From assembly GCA_944354035.1 (NCBI GenBank), contig CALVPS010000013.1, forward strand, positions 1-34,816: a stretch of 34,816 nt of DNA. The letters run 5' to 3'. A program made the position numbers and the translations under genes. The stretch comes from an uncultured Clostridia bacterium. GTDB lineage: Bacteria; Bacillota; Clostridia; Christensenellales; Borkfalkiaceae. The notes under the pieces were generated by a model. The model was not told the origin of the DNA and ran no database searches. It saw only the letters and a list, made by a program, of their open reading frames with translations. Positions 9,026-18,008 of the stretch are shown here, one piece after another. Numbering within the stretch: position 1 is the first letter of the stretch; each line of letters begins with the position of its first letter.

Positions 9026-10920
9026 ACGATCCTCTTGAACATTTTTTCCAGATCGCTCTTTTTCAGCGTTACGACGGCAGGCCGACCGTGCGGACACTTC
9101 AGCTGCATGTCCCCGCCCATTTGCCCGATCAGGGCACGCGCCTCTGCTGCGTCCAGCCGTTTTCCGCCCTTTACCGCCGCCTTGCATGCGCAGGTCGCCA
9201 GACGATCCTGAAGCAGTTCGCTCAACCGAATGCCCCGCAGCGACTCCATCGACGAAAGCACCTCCGCAAAAAATGCAGCCGGGTCCAGCTCCGTCAGGTC
9301 GGCGGGGACGGCCGAAACGCGCATGCTGTTTTCGCCGAATTCATCGATCTCAAACCCCATTTCGCGCAGAAGCGGCGCATTCTTTTGCATAAAGACAAAT
9401 TCCTGCGCGTTAAACGTCGCCACATACGGCACCAGCATGGGCTGCGAACAAACCGCCCGCCGTCCGATCTTCTCTTTTAACCGATCGAACAGGATGCGTT
9501 CGTGCGCGGCATGCTGGTCGATCAGATACGCGCGATCCCCTGCCTCGTATATGAGATATGTCTGAAACAGTTCGCCCTTATAAATGAGCGTATCGGGATC
9601 GATGCGATCCCTTTGCGCCTTCGTATCCGCCTCCAGCAGGAACCTTCTGTTTTCCGCAAACGCATCCTCCTGTATCCGTTCCGCCGCGGAGGGCGCGCGC
9701 ACCTCAAGACGCGGCGCCTCACGCTCGAGCAAATGCGGTTCCGCCGACGGCATCGTTACGTCAAACTTTAATTGCGCTTTGGCCGCCTCGTACGTCATCT
9801 GCCGCACATCGGGACACGGTGCATGCGGCGCCTCGCCCGCCCCCGCTGCGGGGGCGGTTTCCGCGGGCACGTCCGCACGGGAAATCTCCTCCCGCGGTCC
9901 GGCCTCCCGCACGCCGACCAAATATTCCAGCGCGCGCGAATTTCCGTCCAGAACGGCAGAGACGATGGAATATACACAGCCGTAGACCACCTGATTGTCC
10001 GCAAACCGCACGTCCGCCTTGTTGGGATGCACGTTTACATCCACCGCCTCGGGCGGGATCTCCAAAAACAATACGTAAAAGGGATATTGCCGCTTCATCA
10101 GATAGCTCGCATAGGCGTTTGCGACGGCGGCCCCCACCGTTTGATTGACAACGCAGCGGCCGTTGACAAACAAGCTCTGCCACGTGCGATTTGGCTTGTA
10201 AAAATTACGCTTCCCCAAAAAGCCGCTCAGGCGAATGCCGTGCTTTTCGGCGCATATCTCCATGCAATTCTCCAGGATCCCGGCGCCGTATACGGCGGCC
10301 AGCGCCGCGGCAAGTCCGTCGCCGAACGAGCAGAACTTTGTTTTTCCGTCCGCGCTGTAGGTGAACGAAATATGCGGGCGCGACAGCAAAAAGCGCGCCA
10401 TGACGGCGGTGATATCCGCCTCTTCCTGCGTATCCGACTTTAAAAATTTGCGGCGTGCGGGAACATTGAAAAACAGATCGTCCACCGTGACGACCGTTCC
10501 CTGCGCCCCTGCCGCGGGGACGACCGTCCCCATGACCCCGCCCTCGCAAGCAAGCGAAAACGCATCCTCCCCCTCCTCACGTGAGAGGATACACATGCGC
10601 GAGACCGCCGCAACGGAGGCGATCGCCTCGCCGCGGAACCCCAACGTAGAGACGGCAAACAGGTCGTCTGCCGACTTCAGCTTGCTGGTCGCATGCGGGG
10701 CAAAGGCGCGTGGCAGGTCGTCTTTTGCGATCCCGCAGCCGTTATCCGTTACGCGCACGCGCCGCTTGCCGCCGCCCTCGATCTCCACCGCGATCTGCGT
10801 CGCGCCCGCGTCGACGGCATTTTCCACCAATTCTTTTACGACGGAATAGGGACGGTCGACCACCTCGCCTGCGGCGATCCTGTTGTAGACGTCTGCGGAG
10901 AGCAAATTGATTTTTGTCAC
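9022..10920 (-). CDS. mutL: DNA mismatch repair protein MutL, endonuclease type
   Basis: MutL links mismatch recognition by MutS to downstream repair. The GHKL ATPase motifs are clear: VVKELVENAVDAGA (about 28-41), DNGCGI (59-64), HATSKL and STLGFRGEAIAS. The C-terminal region carries DQHAAHERILFD, ACKAAVKGG and CPHGRP, marking the nicking form found in bacteria without MutH. The last acidic residue of the DQHAx2Ex4E motif is Asp, not Glu. The start is GTG at 10920, overlapping the mutS stop as GTGA and preceded by AAGGAG; an earlier ATG would place that ribosome site inside the gene. Length 632 residues. Confidence 0.96.
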   Translation of the reverse strand: MTKINLLSADVYNRIAAGEVVDRPYSVVKELVENAVDAGATQIAVEIEGGGKRRVRVTDNGCGIAKDDLPRAFAPHATSKLKSADDLFAVSTLGFRGEAIASVAAVSRMCILSREEGEDAFSLACEGGVMGTVVPAAGAQGTVVTVDDLFFNVPARRKFLKSDTQEEADITAVMARFLLSRPHISFTYSADGKTKFCSFGDGLAAALAAVYGAGILENCMEICAEKHGIRLSGFLGKRNFYKPNRTWQSLFVNGRCVVNQTVGAAVANAYASYLMKRQYPFYVLFLEIPPEAVDVNVHPNKADVRFADNQVVYGCVYSIVSAVLDGNSRALEYLVGVREAGPREEISRADVPAETAPAAGAGEAPHAPCPDVRQMTYEAAKAQLKFDVTMPSAEPHLLEREAPRLEVRAPSAAERIQEDAFAENRRFLLEADTKAQRDRIDPDTLIYKGELFQTYLIYEAGDRAYLIDQHAAHERILFDRLKEKIGRRAVCSQPMLVPYVATFNAQEFVFMQKNAPLLREMGFEIDEFGENSMRVSAVPADLTELDPAAFFAEVLSSMESLRGIRLSELLQDRLATCACKAAVKGGKRLDAAEARALIGQMGGDMQLKCPHGRPAVVTLKKSDLEKMFKRIV

Positions 10921-13475
10921 CGGTATTTCTCCTTCCACTCAGCCAGCAGCGCCAACGCCTGCATGGGCGAGAGCGCATTCACATCGATCCCGCGCAACTC
11001 CTCGCGCAGGGCGTCCTCCCGCGATTCCTCCTCCGCCGGGGACTGTATGGCAGATTCGCGCCGCTTTTCACCGCGTTCCAGCCCTTTTAAAATGATCTTG
11101 GCGCGCGCCGTGACTTCCTCCGGAACGCCCGCCAACGCCGCCACCTCCACGCCGAAACTGCGCGAGGCACCGCCCCGCACGATCTTGCGCAAAAACACGA
11201 TCTGTCCCGCAAGCTCGCGCACGTTGATCTTGTAATTTTTAACGCCGTCCAGCTTGCCCTCCAGCTCGGTCAGCTCGTGATAATGCGTAGCGAACAGCGT
11301 TTTGGCGCGCACGTTCTGCGTCAGATATTCTATGACCGCCCACGCAATGGACAGACCGTCGAACGTGCTGGTCCCGCGGCCTACCTCGTCCAATATGAGC
11401 AGACTGCGCACGGTGGCGTTGCGCAAAATATTGGCGACCTCCGTCATCTCCACCATAAACGTACTGCGGTCGAGAATGAGGTTGTCGCTGGCGCCGATCC
11501 TGGTAAAAATGCGGTCGCACAGCGGAATGCGCGCGCGCTTTGCGGGCACAAAACTGCCCACCTGCGCCATAAACGTGATCAGCGCGATCTGCCTTAAGTA
11601 AGTACTCTTGCCCGCCATATTGGGCCCCGTGATGATCATGGTGCGATTTTCGGCGTTGTCCAGCACGCAGTCGTTCGGCACGAACCGCTCGCGCGAGATC
11701 GCCTCTACCACGGGATGCCGCCCCTCTTCCACCATAAGTTCGCCGTCCGCCGCAATGACGGGACGGCAGTATTTGTTTTCTTTGGCGACGACGGCAAACG
11801 ACGTAAGACAGTCGAGCAGAGCGATCGCCCCCGCGATCTGCTGGAATACGGGAATATTTTTGGCCAAAACCGCCAGCAGTTCGCCGTACAAATGCTCTTC
11901 CAAACGGGCGGCCGCATCGTTGCTGCCTAAAATCTTGCGCTCCAGCTCGCGCAGTTCCTCCGTCGTATAGCGCGCCCCGTTGGCAAGCGTCTGACGCGGG
12001 ATATAGGTATACGGGACCTTGTCTTTAAAGGAATTGCTGACTTCGATGTAATAACCAAACACACGGTTGTAGCCGACTTTTAAATTTTTGATCCCTGACC
12101 GCTCGCGCTCCCGCGACTCCAGCGCAAGCACAAGCGACTTGCCGTCGTCCTTTACGGCGCGCAGCTCGTCCAGCTGCGCGCTGTACCCGCGGCGAATGTA
12201 CCCGCCGTCACGCAGCGTCGTCGCTTCGGGCGAGATCGCGCGGTCGAGCAGTGCGCAGATCTCCCCCGTGTCGACCAGATCGGCGGCGATCCCCCGCAGC
12301 AATTCCGACGAAAAACCGGTCAGCTGGAATTTTACGTTGGGCAAGGCCGCCAGCGATGCGGAGAGCGCAAGGCAATCGCGCGGCTGCAGGTTCCCGTTGG
12401 AAACGCGGCCGGTAAGGCGCTCGATATCGCGAATGGCGCCGAGCGTATCCGCGATCCCCATGCGCACGACGGTCGCCTTGTACAGTTCCTCCACCGCATC
12501 CAGGCGCCTTTCGATCTCCGCCTGTTCCAGCAACGGCGCGCTGAGCATGGAAACAAGCTTCCTTGCCCCCATCCCCGTCTTTGTTTTATCCAAAAGCCAC
12601 AAAAGCGAACCGTAGCGTTTGCCTTCCGCGTTGTTTTTTAAAATTTCGAGATTTTTGACCGCGTTCGCGTCCAGCGTCATGCATTTCGCGGAGTCGATCA
12701 GCCGCAGGCGGTTGAGATTGGCAAGCGCGTGTTTTTGCGTCTCGCGCAGATATTCGATCAGGGCGCCCGCGGCACGCAGCACCTCGTCGGATGAGCGCAG
12801 TCCAAGCGCCTCGGCCGAGGCGGCGTGCAGCTGTTCCAAAACGCTCCTCTCCGCCGCTGCCTGTTCGAACGCCCGCGAGACATAGCATGAAAAAGCGGGC
12901 AGCGCGCCGCGCTGCGCCTCGGTATCTTCCCTGACCTCAAGCAAGAGCGCGTCGTTACAGATCACCTCCGCCACCGAAAGATTGATAAGGGTCGAAAGCA
13001 GCTGTTCGCGCCCCTCTTCGTGTGCGGCGTACAATTCGCCCGTGGTGATGTCCGCCCAAGCGAGCGCATAGCGGCCGTCGAGCCTGCAGGCGCACGCGAT
13101 ATAGTTGTTGCGTCTTTCATCCAGCTGATTTTCTTCGATCACCGTTCCGGCCGAAACGACGCGGATCACGTCGCGTTCCACCATGCCGCGGCCGGCAGTC
13201 GGTTCGGTCAGCTGCTCGCAGATGGCCACCCGCTCGCCCATCGAAACAAGTTTGGCGATATATGAATCCGCCGCATGAAACGGGATCCCGCACATGGGAG
13301 CGCGCTCTTTCAGCCCGCAGTCCCTTCCCGTCAGCGTAAGGTCGAGCAGTTTGGAAACGCGGACCGCGTCGTCGAAAAACATCTCGTAAAAATCCCCGAG
13401 ACGGTAAAACAACACACAGTCTTTATACTTTTCCTTCATGGAAAGGTAATGTTCCATCATCGGCGAAAGCGCCAT
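10917..13475 (-). CDS. mutS: DNA mismatch repair protein MutS
   Basis: MutS finds base mismatches and small loops. The N-terminal mismatch-reading motif is in GDFYEMFF (Phe29 and Glu31), the Walker A motif is GPNMAGKST, and the Walker B region is LLILDEVGRGTSTFDG. Next come a THYHELTELE string and a C-terminal tail ending in LSPMQALALLAEWKEKYR, the dimer/tetramer region. The 852-residue length is normal. The ATG at 13475 is preceded by GGAGG with an 8-base spacer and sits 13 bases after the miaB stop. Confidence 0.97.
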   Translation of the reverse strand: MALSPMMEHYLSMKEKYKDCVLFYRLGDFYEMFFDDAVRVSKLLDLTLTGRDCGLKERAPMCGIPFHAADSYIAKLVSMGERVAICEQLTEPTAGRGMVERDVIRVVSAGTVIEENQLDERRNNYIACACRLDGRYALAWADITTGELYAAHEEGREQLLSTLINLSVAEVICNDALLLEVREDTEAQRGALPAFSCYVSRAFEQAAAERSVLEQLHAASAEALGLRSSDEVLRAAGALIEYLRETQKHALANLNRLRLIDSAKCMTLDANAVKNLEILKNNAEGKRYGSLLWLLDKTKTGMGARKLVSMLSAPLLEQAEIERRLDAVEELYKATVVRMGIADTLGAIRDIERLTGRVSNGNLQPRDCLALSASLAALPNVKFQLTGFSSELLRGIAADLVDTGEICALLDRAISPEATTLRDGGYIRRGYSAQLDELRAVKDDGKSLVLALESRERERSGIKNLKVGYNRVFGYYIEVSNSFKDKVPYTYIPRQTLANGARYTTEELRELERKILGSNDAAARLEEHLYGELLAVLAKNIPVFQQIAGAIALLDCLTSFAVVAKENKYCRPVIAADGELMVEEGRHPVVEAISRERFVPNDCVLDNAENRTMIITGPNMAGKSTYLRQIALITFMAQVGSFVPAKRARIPLCDRIFTRIGASDNLILDRSTFMVEMTEVANILRNATVRSLLILDEVGRGTSTFDGLSIAWAVIEYLTQNVRAKTLFATHYHELTELEGKLDGVKNYKINVRELAGQIVFLRKIVRGGASRSFGVEVAALAGVPEEVTARAKIILKGLERGEKRRESAIQSPAEEESREDALREELRGIDVNALSPMQALALLAEWKEKYR

Positions 13476-13488
13476 CGTTTTTCCTCCG

Positions 13489-14787
13489 TTACTCAAGTTC
13501 CCCGTACAGCGATATCCCGCGGGCGTCCGTCACCTTCAGGCGGACAAACTGCCCGACACAGTTGGTCTCCGACCGGAAGTACCCCATGCGCCCCAGCGGC
13601 TCGCGCCCGAAATACAGCCCTTTTTTGGCGTCATAATCCTCGCACAGTACCTCCGCCGTGCGGCCCACATAGCGTTCGCTCTTTTTGCGCGTGTTCTCGT
13701 TGACGCAGGCGATCAACCGCGTAAGCCGGTCTTTGGCGACCTCTTCCGGGATCCGCCCCTGCATTTCGGCCGCTTTGGTGCCCGTCCGCGGCGAATAGAC
13801 GAACATGAACGCAGATGAAAAGTCCGCCTCGCGCACCAGCGACAGCGTCTGTAAAAATTCTTCCTCCGTTTCGGTTGGAAACCCCACGATAAGATCGGTC
13901 GTGATCTCCGCGTCGGGGATCGCCGTGCGCAGCATGGCGACCTTCTGTAAATACTGCTCGCGCGTATAGCGGCGGTTCATCAGCGACAGGATCCTGTCGG
14001 AACCGGACTGCGCGGGAAGATGTACCAAATTGCAGATGTTTGGGTGTTTTTGGACCACCTCCACCAGGCGTTCGGAAAAATCTTTCGGGTGCGACGTCAT
14101 AAACCGAAGGCGGAAATTGCCTTCGACCGAGGCGACGCGATCGAGCAGCGCGGGAAAATCTACCTCGCCGTCACGATACGAATTAACGTTTTGGCCAAGC
14201 AGCGTGATCTCATGATATCCCTGCGCCGCCAACGCGGAGACCTCGCGCAGGATGTCGTCCGCACGGCGGCTCACTTCGCGGCCGCGCACATAGGGAACGA
14301 TGCAATACGAGCAGAAGTTGTTGCAGCCGTAGGTGATATTGACCCAGGCATTGGGATACCCGGTGCGATAGGCCTGAATGCCGTCCTCCGCGCCGCGGCG
14401 CGCGTCGTACAACGAAACGACGCGCCGTTCGTTCTTTTTGCGCGCCAGCAGATCGGGAAGTTCGCTGAGATTATGCGTGCCGAAAATGATGTCGACAAAC
14501 GGAAATTTTTCTTTCAGCAGCTGTGCCTTCCCCGCCTCCTGCGCCATGCAGCCGCCGACAGCGACGATCAGCCCTCGCCTGCTCTTCTTTAACTTTTTCA
14601 GCGCGCCGATATTGCCGAAGGCGTGGTTTTCGGCATTTTCGCGGATACAGCAGGTGTTGAACACGATGATATCCGCCTCTTCAAGCGGAGCCTCTTCGTC
14701 GTAGCCCGAGGCGCGCAGGATCCCGGCGATCTTTTCCGACTCGTGCAGATTCATCTGGCAGCCGTACGTAACGATATGATATTTCAT
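13489..14787 (-). CDS. miaB: tRNA-2-methylthio-N6-dimethylallyladenosine synthase
   Basis: MiaB adds a methylthio group to i6A37, the product of MiaA, using two iron-sulfur clusters. The N-terminal domain supplies Cys ligands in YGCQMN, FNTCCIRE and VGGCMAQE. The radical-SAM cluster motif is CNNFCSYC, followed by VPYVRGRE. A C-terminal TRAM-like segment begins near GRTAEVLCEDY. The 432-residue length is normal. The ATG at 14787 has only a weak ribosome site, and there is no clear promoter in the 61 bases after sir2, so it may be transcribed from the sir2 promoter. Confidence 0.95.
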   Translation of the reverse strand: MKYHIVTYGCQMNLHESEKIAGILRASGYDEEAPLEEADIIVFNTCCIRENAENHAFGNIGALKKLKKSRRGLIVAVGGCMAQEAGKAQLLKEKFPFVDIIFGTHNLSELPDLLARKKNERRVVSLYDARRGAEDGIQAYRTGYPNAWVNITYGCNNFCSYCIVPYVRGREVSRRADDILREVSALAAQGYHEITLLGQNVNSYRDGEVDFPALLDRVASVEGNFRLRFMTSHPKDFSERLVEVVQKHPNICNLVHLPAQSGSDRILSLMNRRYTREQYLQKVAMLRTAIPDAEITTDLIVGFPTETEEEFLQTLSLVREADFSSAFMFVYSPRTGTKAAEMQGRIPEEVAKDRLTRLIACVNENTRKKSERYVGRTAEVLCEDYDAKKGLYFGREPLGRMGYFRSETNCVGQFVRLKVTDARGISLYGELE

Positions 14788-14848
14788 ACTCTGAATGGCC
14801 CTTATATTGCGTCGGCACGGTCATACCGCGCCGCAATTTACGATAAAT

Positions 14849-15565
14849 TTACGATAAAAACGAGGGAAGCTCCCCCAGCACCTCGCCCACCTTTCCGCGC
14901 ACGACCAACGTGCACTTTCCGTCCAGCGGGGTCGCATCGCGGTTGATCAGCACCAACCGATCGCCGCGGAAATAATCGATGAAGCCGGCCGCCGGATACA
15001 CGGTGAGCGACGTCCCGGCAACGATCAGCGTATCCGCACGTTCGATGGCGCGCACGGCGCCCTCGACGGTAGCAGCGTCCAGCGGCTCACCGTACAATAC
15101 GACGTCCGGCTTGATCGTACCGCCGCAGCGGCAGCGCGGCACGCCCGTACCGCTTGCGATCTCCTCCGCAGAGTAAAACACGCGGCACTTTGTACAGTAA
15201 TTGCGGTGCACGCTTCCGTGCAGTTCGTACACTGTTTTGCTGCCCGCAGCCTGATGCAGTCCGTCGATATTCTGCGTTACGACGGCAAGCAGTTTTCCCG
15301 CACGCTCCCAATCGGCCAGTTTTTTGTGCGCCGCATTGGGCTTTGCATGAAGCGGCAGCATCTTTTCCCGATAAAAACGAAAAAATTCCTCGGGATGTGC
15401 GTAAAAATAGGACGCGCTGAGCATCACTTCGGGCGAGACGTCGTATTTTTGGCGATACAGTCCGTCCTCGCTGCGAAAATCGGGGATGCCGCTCTCCGTC
15501 GAAACGCCCGCGCCGCCGAAAAACACCATTCCGCTGCTCTTCGTTACGATCTCTTCCAGCGTCAT
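14849..15565 (-). CDS. NAD-dependent protein deacetylase, sirtuin (Sir2/CobB)
   Basis: The 238-residue protein removes acyl groups from lysines using NAD+. Visible motifs are GAGVSTESGIPDFRS (18-32), TQNIDGLHQAAGS (97-109) and catalytic His116 in ELHGS. The four zinc Cys are 124, 127, 145 and 147. It has its own strong promoter just upstream and a GGAGG site. It is the first gene reading into miaB-mutSL. A functional link to those genes is not shown by the sequence. Family and fold are certain; whether acetyl or longer acyl groups are preferred is not. Confidence 0.95.
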   Translation of the reverse strand: MTLEEIVTKSSGMVFFGGAGVSTESGIPDFRSEDGLYRQKYDVSPEVMLSASYFYAHPEEFFRFYREKMLPLHAKPNAAHKKLADWERAGKLLAVVTQNIDGLHQAAGSKTVYELHGSVHRNYCTKCRVFYSAEEIASGTGVPRCRCGGTIKPDVVLYGEPLDAATVEGAVRAIERADTLIVAGTSLTVYPAAGFIDYFRGDRLVLINRDATPLDGKCTLVVRGKVGEVLGELPSFLS

Positions 15566-15583
15566 AACTCCCTCCGACGCACG

Positions 15584-15612
15584 ATTATATCATATTTACG
15601 ATTTTTTTTCAA
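15584..15612 (-). promoter_or_regulatory. Sigma-A promoter of sir2 (and probably miaB-mutSL)
   Basis: On the minus strand, TTGAAA (15612-15607) and TATAAT (15589-15584) are 17 bases apart, with TGA directly before the -10 box. The predicted leader is only about 12 bases and consists mostly of the ribosome site. Confidence 0.85.
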
Positions 15613-15668
15613 CAAAAGCCGAAAGGTATCCGAAAGATTTTGTAAAAATACGCTCATACTGTCCGCAA

Positions 15669-18008
15669 ATGAAACGCGCGATCACTCTTCTTATGGTTCT
15701 GCTCGGCATGGCGGCCGTTCCCGTCCTTGCCGCGCTCTTTTATTATGTCGGCGTGACGGCAAACGTACGCCTCGACCCCGATAAACTTACGCCGGATACG
15801 GCGTTTGCGGAGCTGTACGACGGCGACGGACGTCCAATAGAGTGCGCGGCGGCGCAGGGCGACGTGCCCGGCAGCGATATCCCGGATCATGTAAAAAATG
15901 CCTTTGTGGCCGTGGAGGACAAGCGCTTTTACCGGCATTCCGGCCTGGACCTGCGCCGGATCGCCGCCGCGGTCGTACACAATCTGACGCGCCGCTCCTT
16001 TTCGGAGGGCGCTTCGACCATCTCGCAGCAACTGATCAAAAACACTCACCTGACCAACGAAAAGACCATAGCGCGAAAACTGAAGGAACTGAAACTGACG
16101 CGTGCGCTGGAAAAGCGCTACACTAAGGAAGAAATTTTAGAGCGGTATTTAAACTCCATCTACTTCGGACACAAGGCATTCGGAATCGGCGGAGCCGCCG
16201 CGTTCTACTTCGGAAAACAGCCGAGCGATCTTTCGGTCGCCGAGGGCGCTATGCTGGCGGCGCTCATCCGCTCGCCCAATCGCTACTCGCCCTTCCGCGA
16301 TCCCGAAAAATGCCGTGCGCGGCGCGATCTGGTATTGCGGCTGATGCGCGAGCAGGACTATCTGACCGGATATGCTTACCGCGCCGCAGCGGCGGAATCG
16401 CTGCCCGAACAGCCGGCCGAACAGACAAAAAATGCCTATTGCGCGCGCGTCTACGAAGAATTGGCGGCACTCATCCCCGAACGCGCCTGCGGCGGCTGGA
16501 ATGCGCTGCGCGTATATACCTACTGCGACGGCGCACTGCAGCGGGCGGCGGAATCGCTTGCATGCGACACGGATCTGTGCGCCGTCGTGCGCGACAATGC
16601 ACAAAACGCCCTGCTGGCACTGCATGCCACGGCGGGAACACCCAAACGCCCGCCCGCCTCGATCATAAAGCCGCTGCTCGTCTATGCGCCCGCCTTGGAA
16701 GAAAATCTTATCTCCCCGGCGACCCCCGTCGCGGACGAAAAAACCGATTTCGGCGGCTATGCGCCCGACGATTACGGCGGCGCGCGCGGAGGATACATGA
16801 GCGTGCGCGAAGCGCTGGCGCACAGCGCAAACATTCCTGCCGTAAAACTCTTAAACTGCCTGGGCGTCGACCGCGCCGCAGCATACTTGCAGCGTATGGG
16901 GCTTGCCGTCGGAAAACGCGACCGATCGCTGGCGCTGGCGCTGGGCGCCATGGAACACGGATTTACGCTGCCACAGCTCGCCGACGCCTACGCGACGTTT
17001 GCAAACGAAGGCATGTTTGCGCCCGCAAGCGCGATACGGCGCATCGAGGATCGCAGCGGAAAGGTGCTGTACGAACACCGGCCCGCGACGCGGCGCGTCT
17101 TTTCGGAAGACGTGTGTTATTTGATGAACGACATGCTGCAGACGGCGGCGCGGGAAGGGACCGCAAAAAAGCTGAAGACGCTCCCCTTTCCCGTCTGCGC
17201 AAAAACGGGAACGGCGGGCGCAAAAGATAAAAACACCGATGCATATTGCATCGGCTATACCAAAGACACCGTGGCGGCGGTATGGATGGGAAATGCCGAC
17301 AACACGCCCGTCGCCGTCACGGGAGGCGGCGCTCCCGCAGGTGCCGTGCAATCGCTGCTGAAAACGATCGCCAAAAAACGCAAACCGAGCGCGTTTGCGG
17401 CATGCGAACAAGTCGTGCGCCTGCGATACGATCGTCAGATTTACTTGAACGAGCACGCCGTGGTGCTGTCCGATCCCGCCGCGCCGCCCTACGACGACCC
17501 TGCGGAGCTGTTCCGCCGCTGTGCACAGCCTACAAAAACCAGCACACGGTTTTCTCATCCGCACATCGCCAAACCTCGCATCGAGGTGCAAAATGGCGCC
17601 GTCAATATAATATTATGTCAGGCAGAGTACTACGATTATGAAATAAAAAGAGAAAACCGTGGCAAATATACCACGATCTACAGCGGAAAATATTGCAAGA
17701 TCATCCGTGACAATTCTGTCTGCGCGGGTGAGCGTTACGAATACAGCGTGACCCCTTTATATAACGGACGGCGCGGCGATACGGTCGTTTTGCCGCAGGT
17801 ATCTTTGCCGGGACCGCACGGCGGACCCGACGATTGGTGGAAGGACGATCGCTCCCCCGGCGCTCAGATACGGACGGCCTCAAGCGATGTCATCGCTTCG
17901 GCAACGAGCCCCTCTATGTCCAGCTTTTTTTCCTCTTCTTCAATAAACGAGAGCTTGGGCTTTATGGCGGGAAATTCCGGCAAAAACACCGTGCAGCAAT
18001 CCTCATAG
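15669..18008 (+). CDS. Bifunctional penicillin-binding protein (class A, PBP1A-like)
   Basis: This 779-residue class A PBP makes and cross-links peptidoglycan at the outer face of the membrane. An N-terminal membrane segment (about 4-27) is followed by a glycosyltransferase domain: EDKRFYRHSG with catalytic Glu83, GASTISQQ and a conserved RKxxE. The transpeptidase domain has SIIK (331-334), SAN (386-388) and KTG (512-514). The linker to the transpeptidase is short. After it comes a domain of about 75 residues (637-712) that looks like a fibronectin-III or Ig-like fold. The last 48 residues are encoded opposite the 3' end of thiI and are Ser-rich. ATG 15669 was chosen because it begins the membrane anchor; its ribosome site is weak. 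Confidence 0.92.
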   Translation: MKRAITLLMVLLGMAAVPVLAALFYYVGVTANVRLDPDKLTPDTAFAELYDGDGRPIECAAAQGDVPGSDIPDHVKNAFVAVEDKRFYRHSGLDLRRIAAAVVHNLTRRSFSEGASTISQQLIKNTHLTNEKTIARKLKELKLTRALEKRYTKEEILERYLNSIYFGHKAFGIGGAAAFYFGKQPSDLSVAEGAMLAALIRSPNRYSPFRDPEKCRARRDLVLRLMREQDYLTGYAYRAAAAESLPEQPAEQTKNAYCARVYEELAALIPERACGGWNALRVYTYCDGALQRAAESLACDTDLCAVVRDNAQNALLALHATAGTPKRPPASIIKPLLVYAPALEENLISPATPVADEKTDFGGYAPDDYGGARGGYMSVREALAHSANIPAVKLLNCLGVDRAAAYLQRMGLAVGKRDRSLALALGAMEHGFTLPQLADAYATFANEGMFAPASAIRRIEDRSGKVLYEHRPATRRVFSEDVCYLMNDMLQTAAREGTAKKLKTLPFPVCAKTGTAGAKDKNTDAYCIGYTKDTVAAVWMGNADNTPVAVTGGGAPAGAVQSLLKTIAKKRKPSAFAACEQVVRLRYDRQIYLNEHAVVLSDPAAPPYDDPAELFRRCAQPTKTSTRFSHPHIAKPRIEVQNGAVNIILCQAEYYDYEIKRENRGKYTTIYSGKYCKIIRDNSVCAGERYEYSVTPLYNGRRGDTVVLPQVSLPGPHGGPDDWWKDDRSPGAQIRTASSDVIASATSPSMSSFFSSSSINESLGFMAGNSGKNTVQQSS

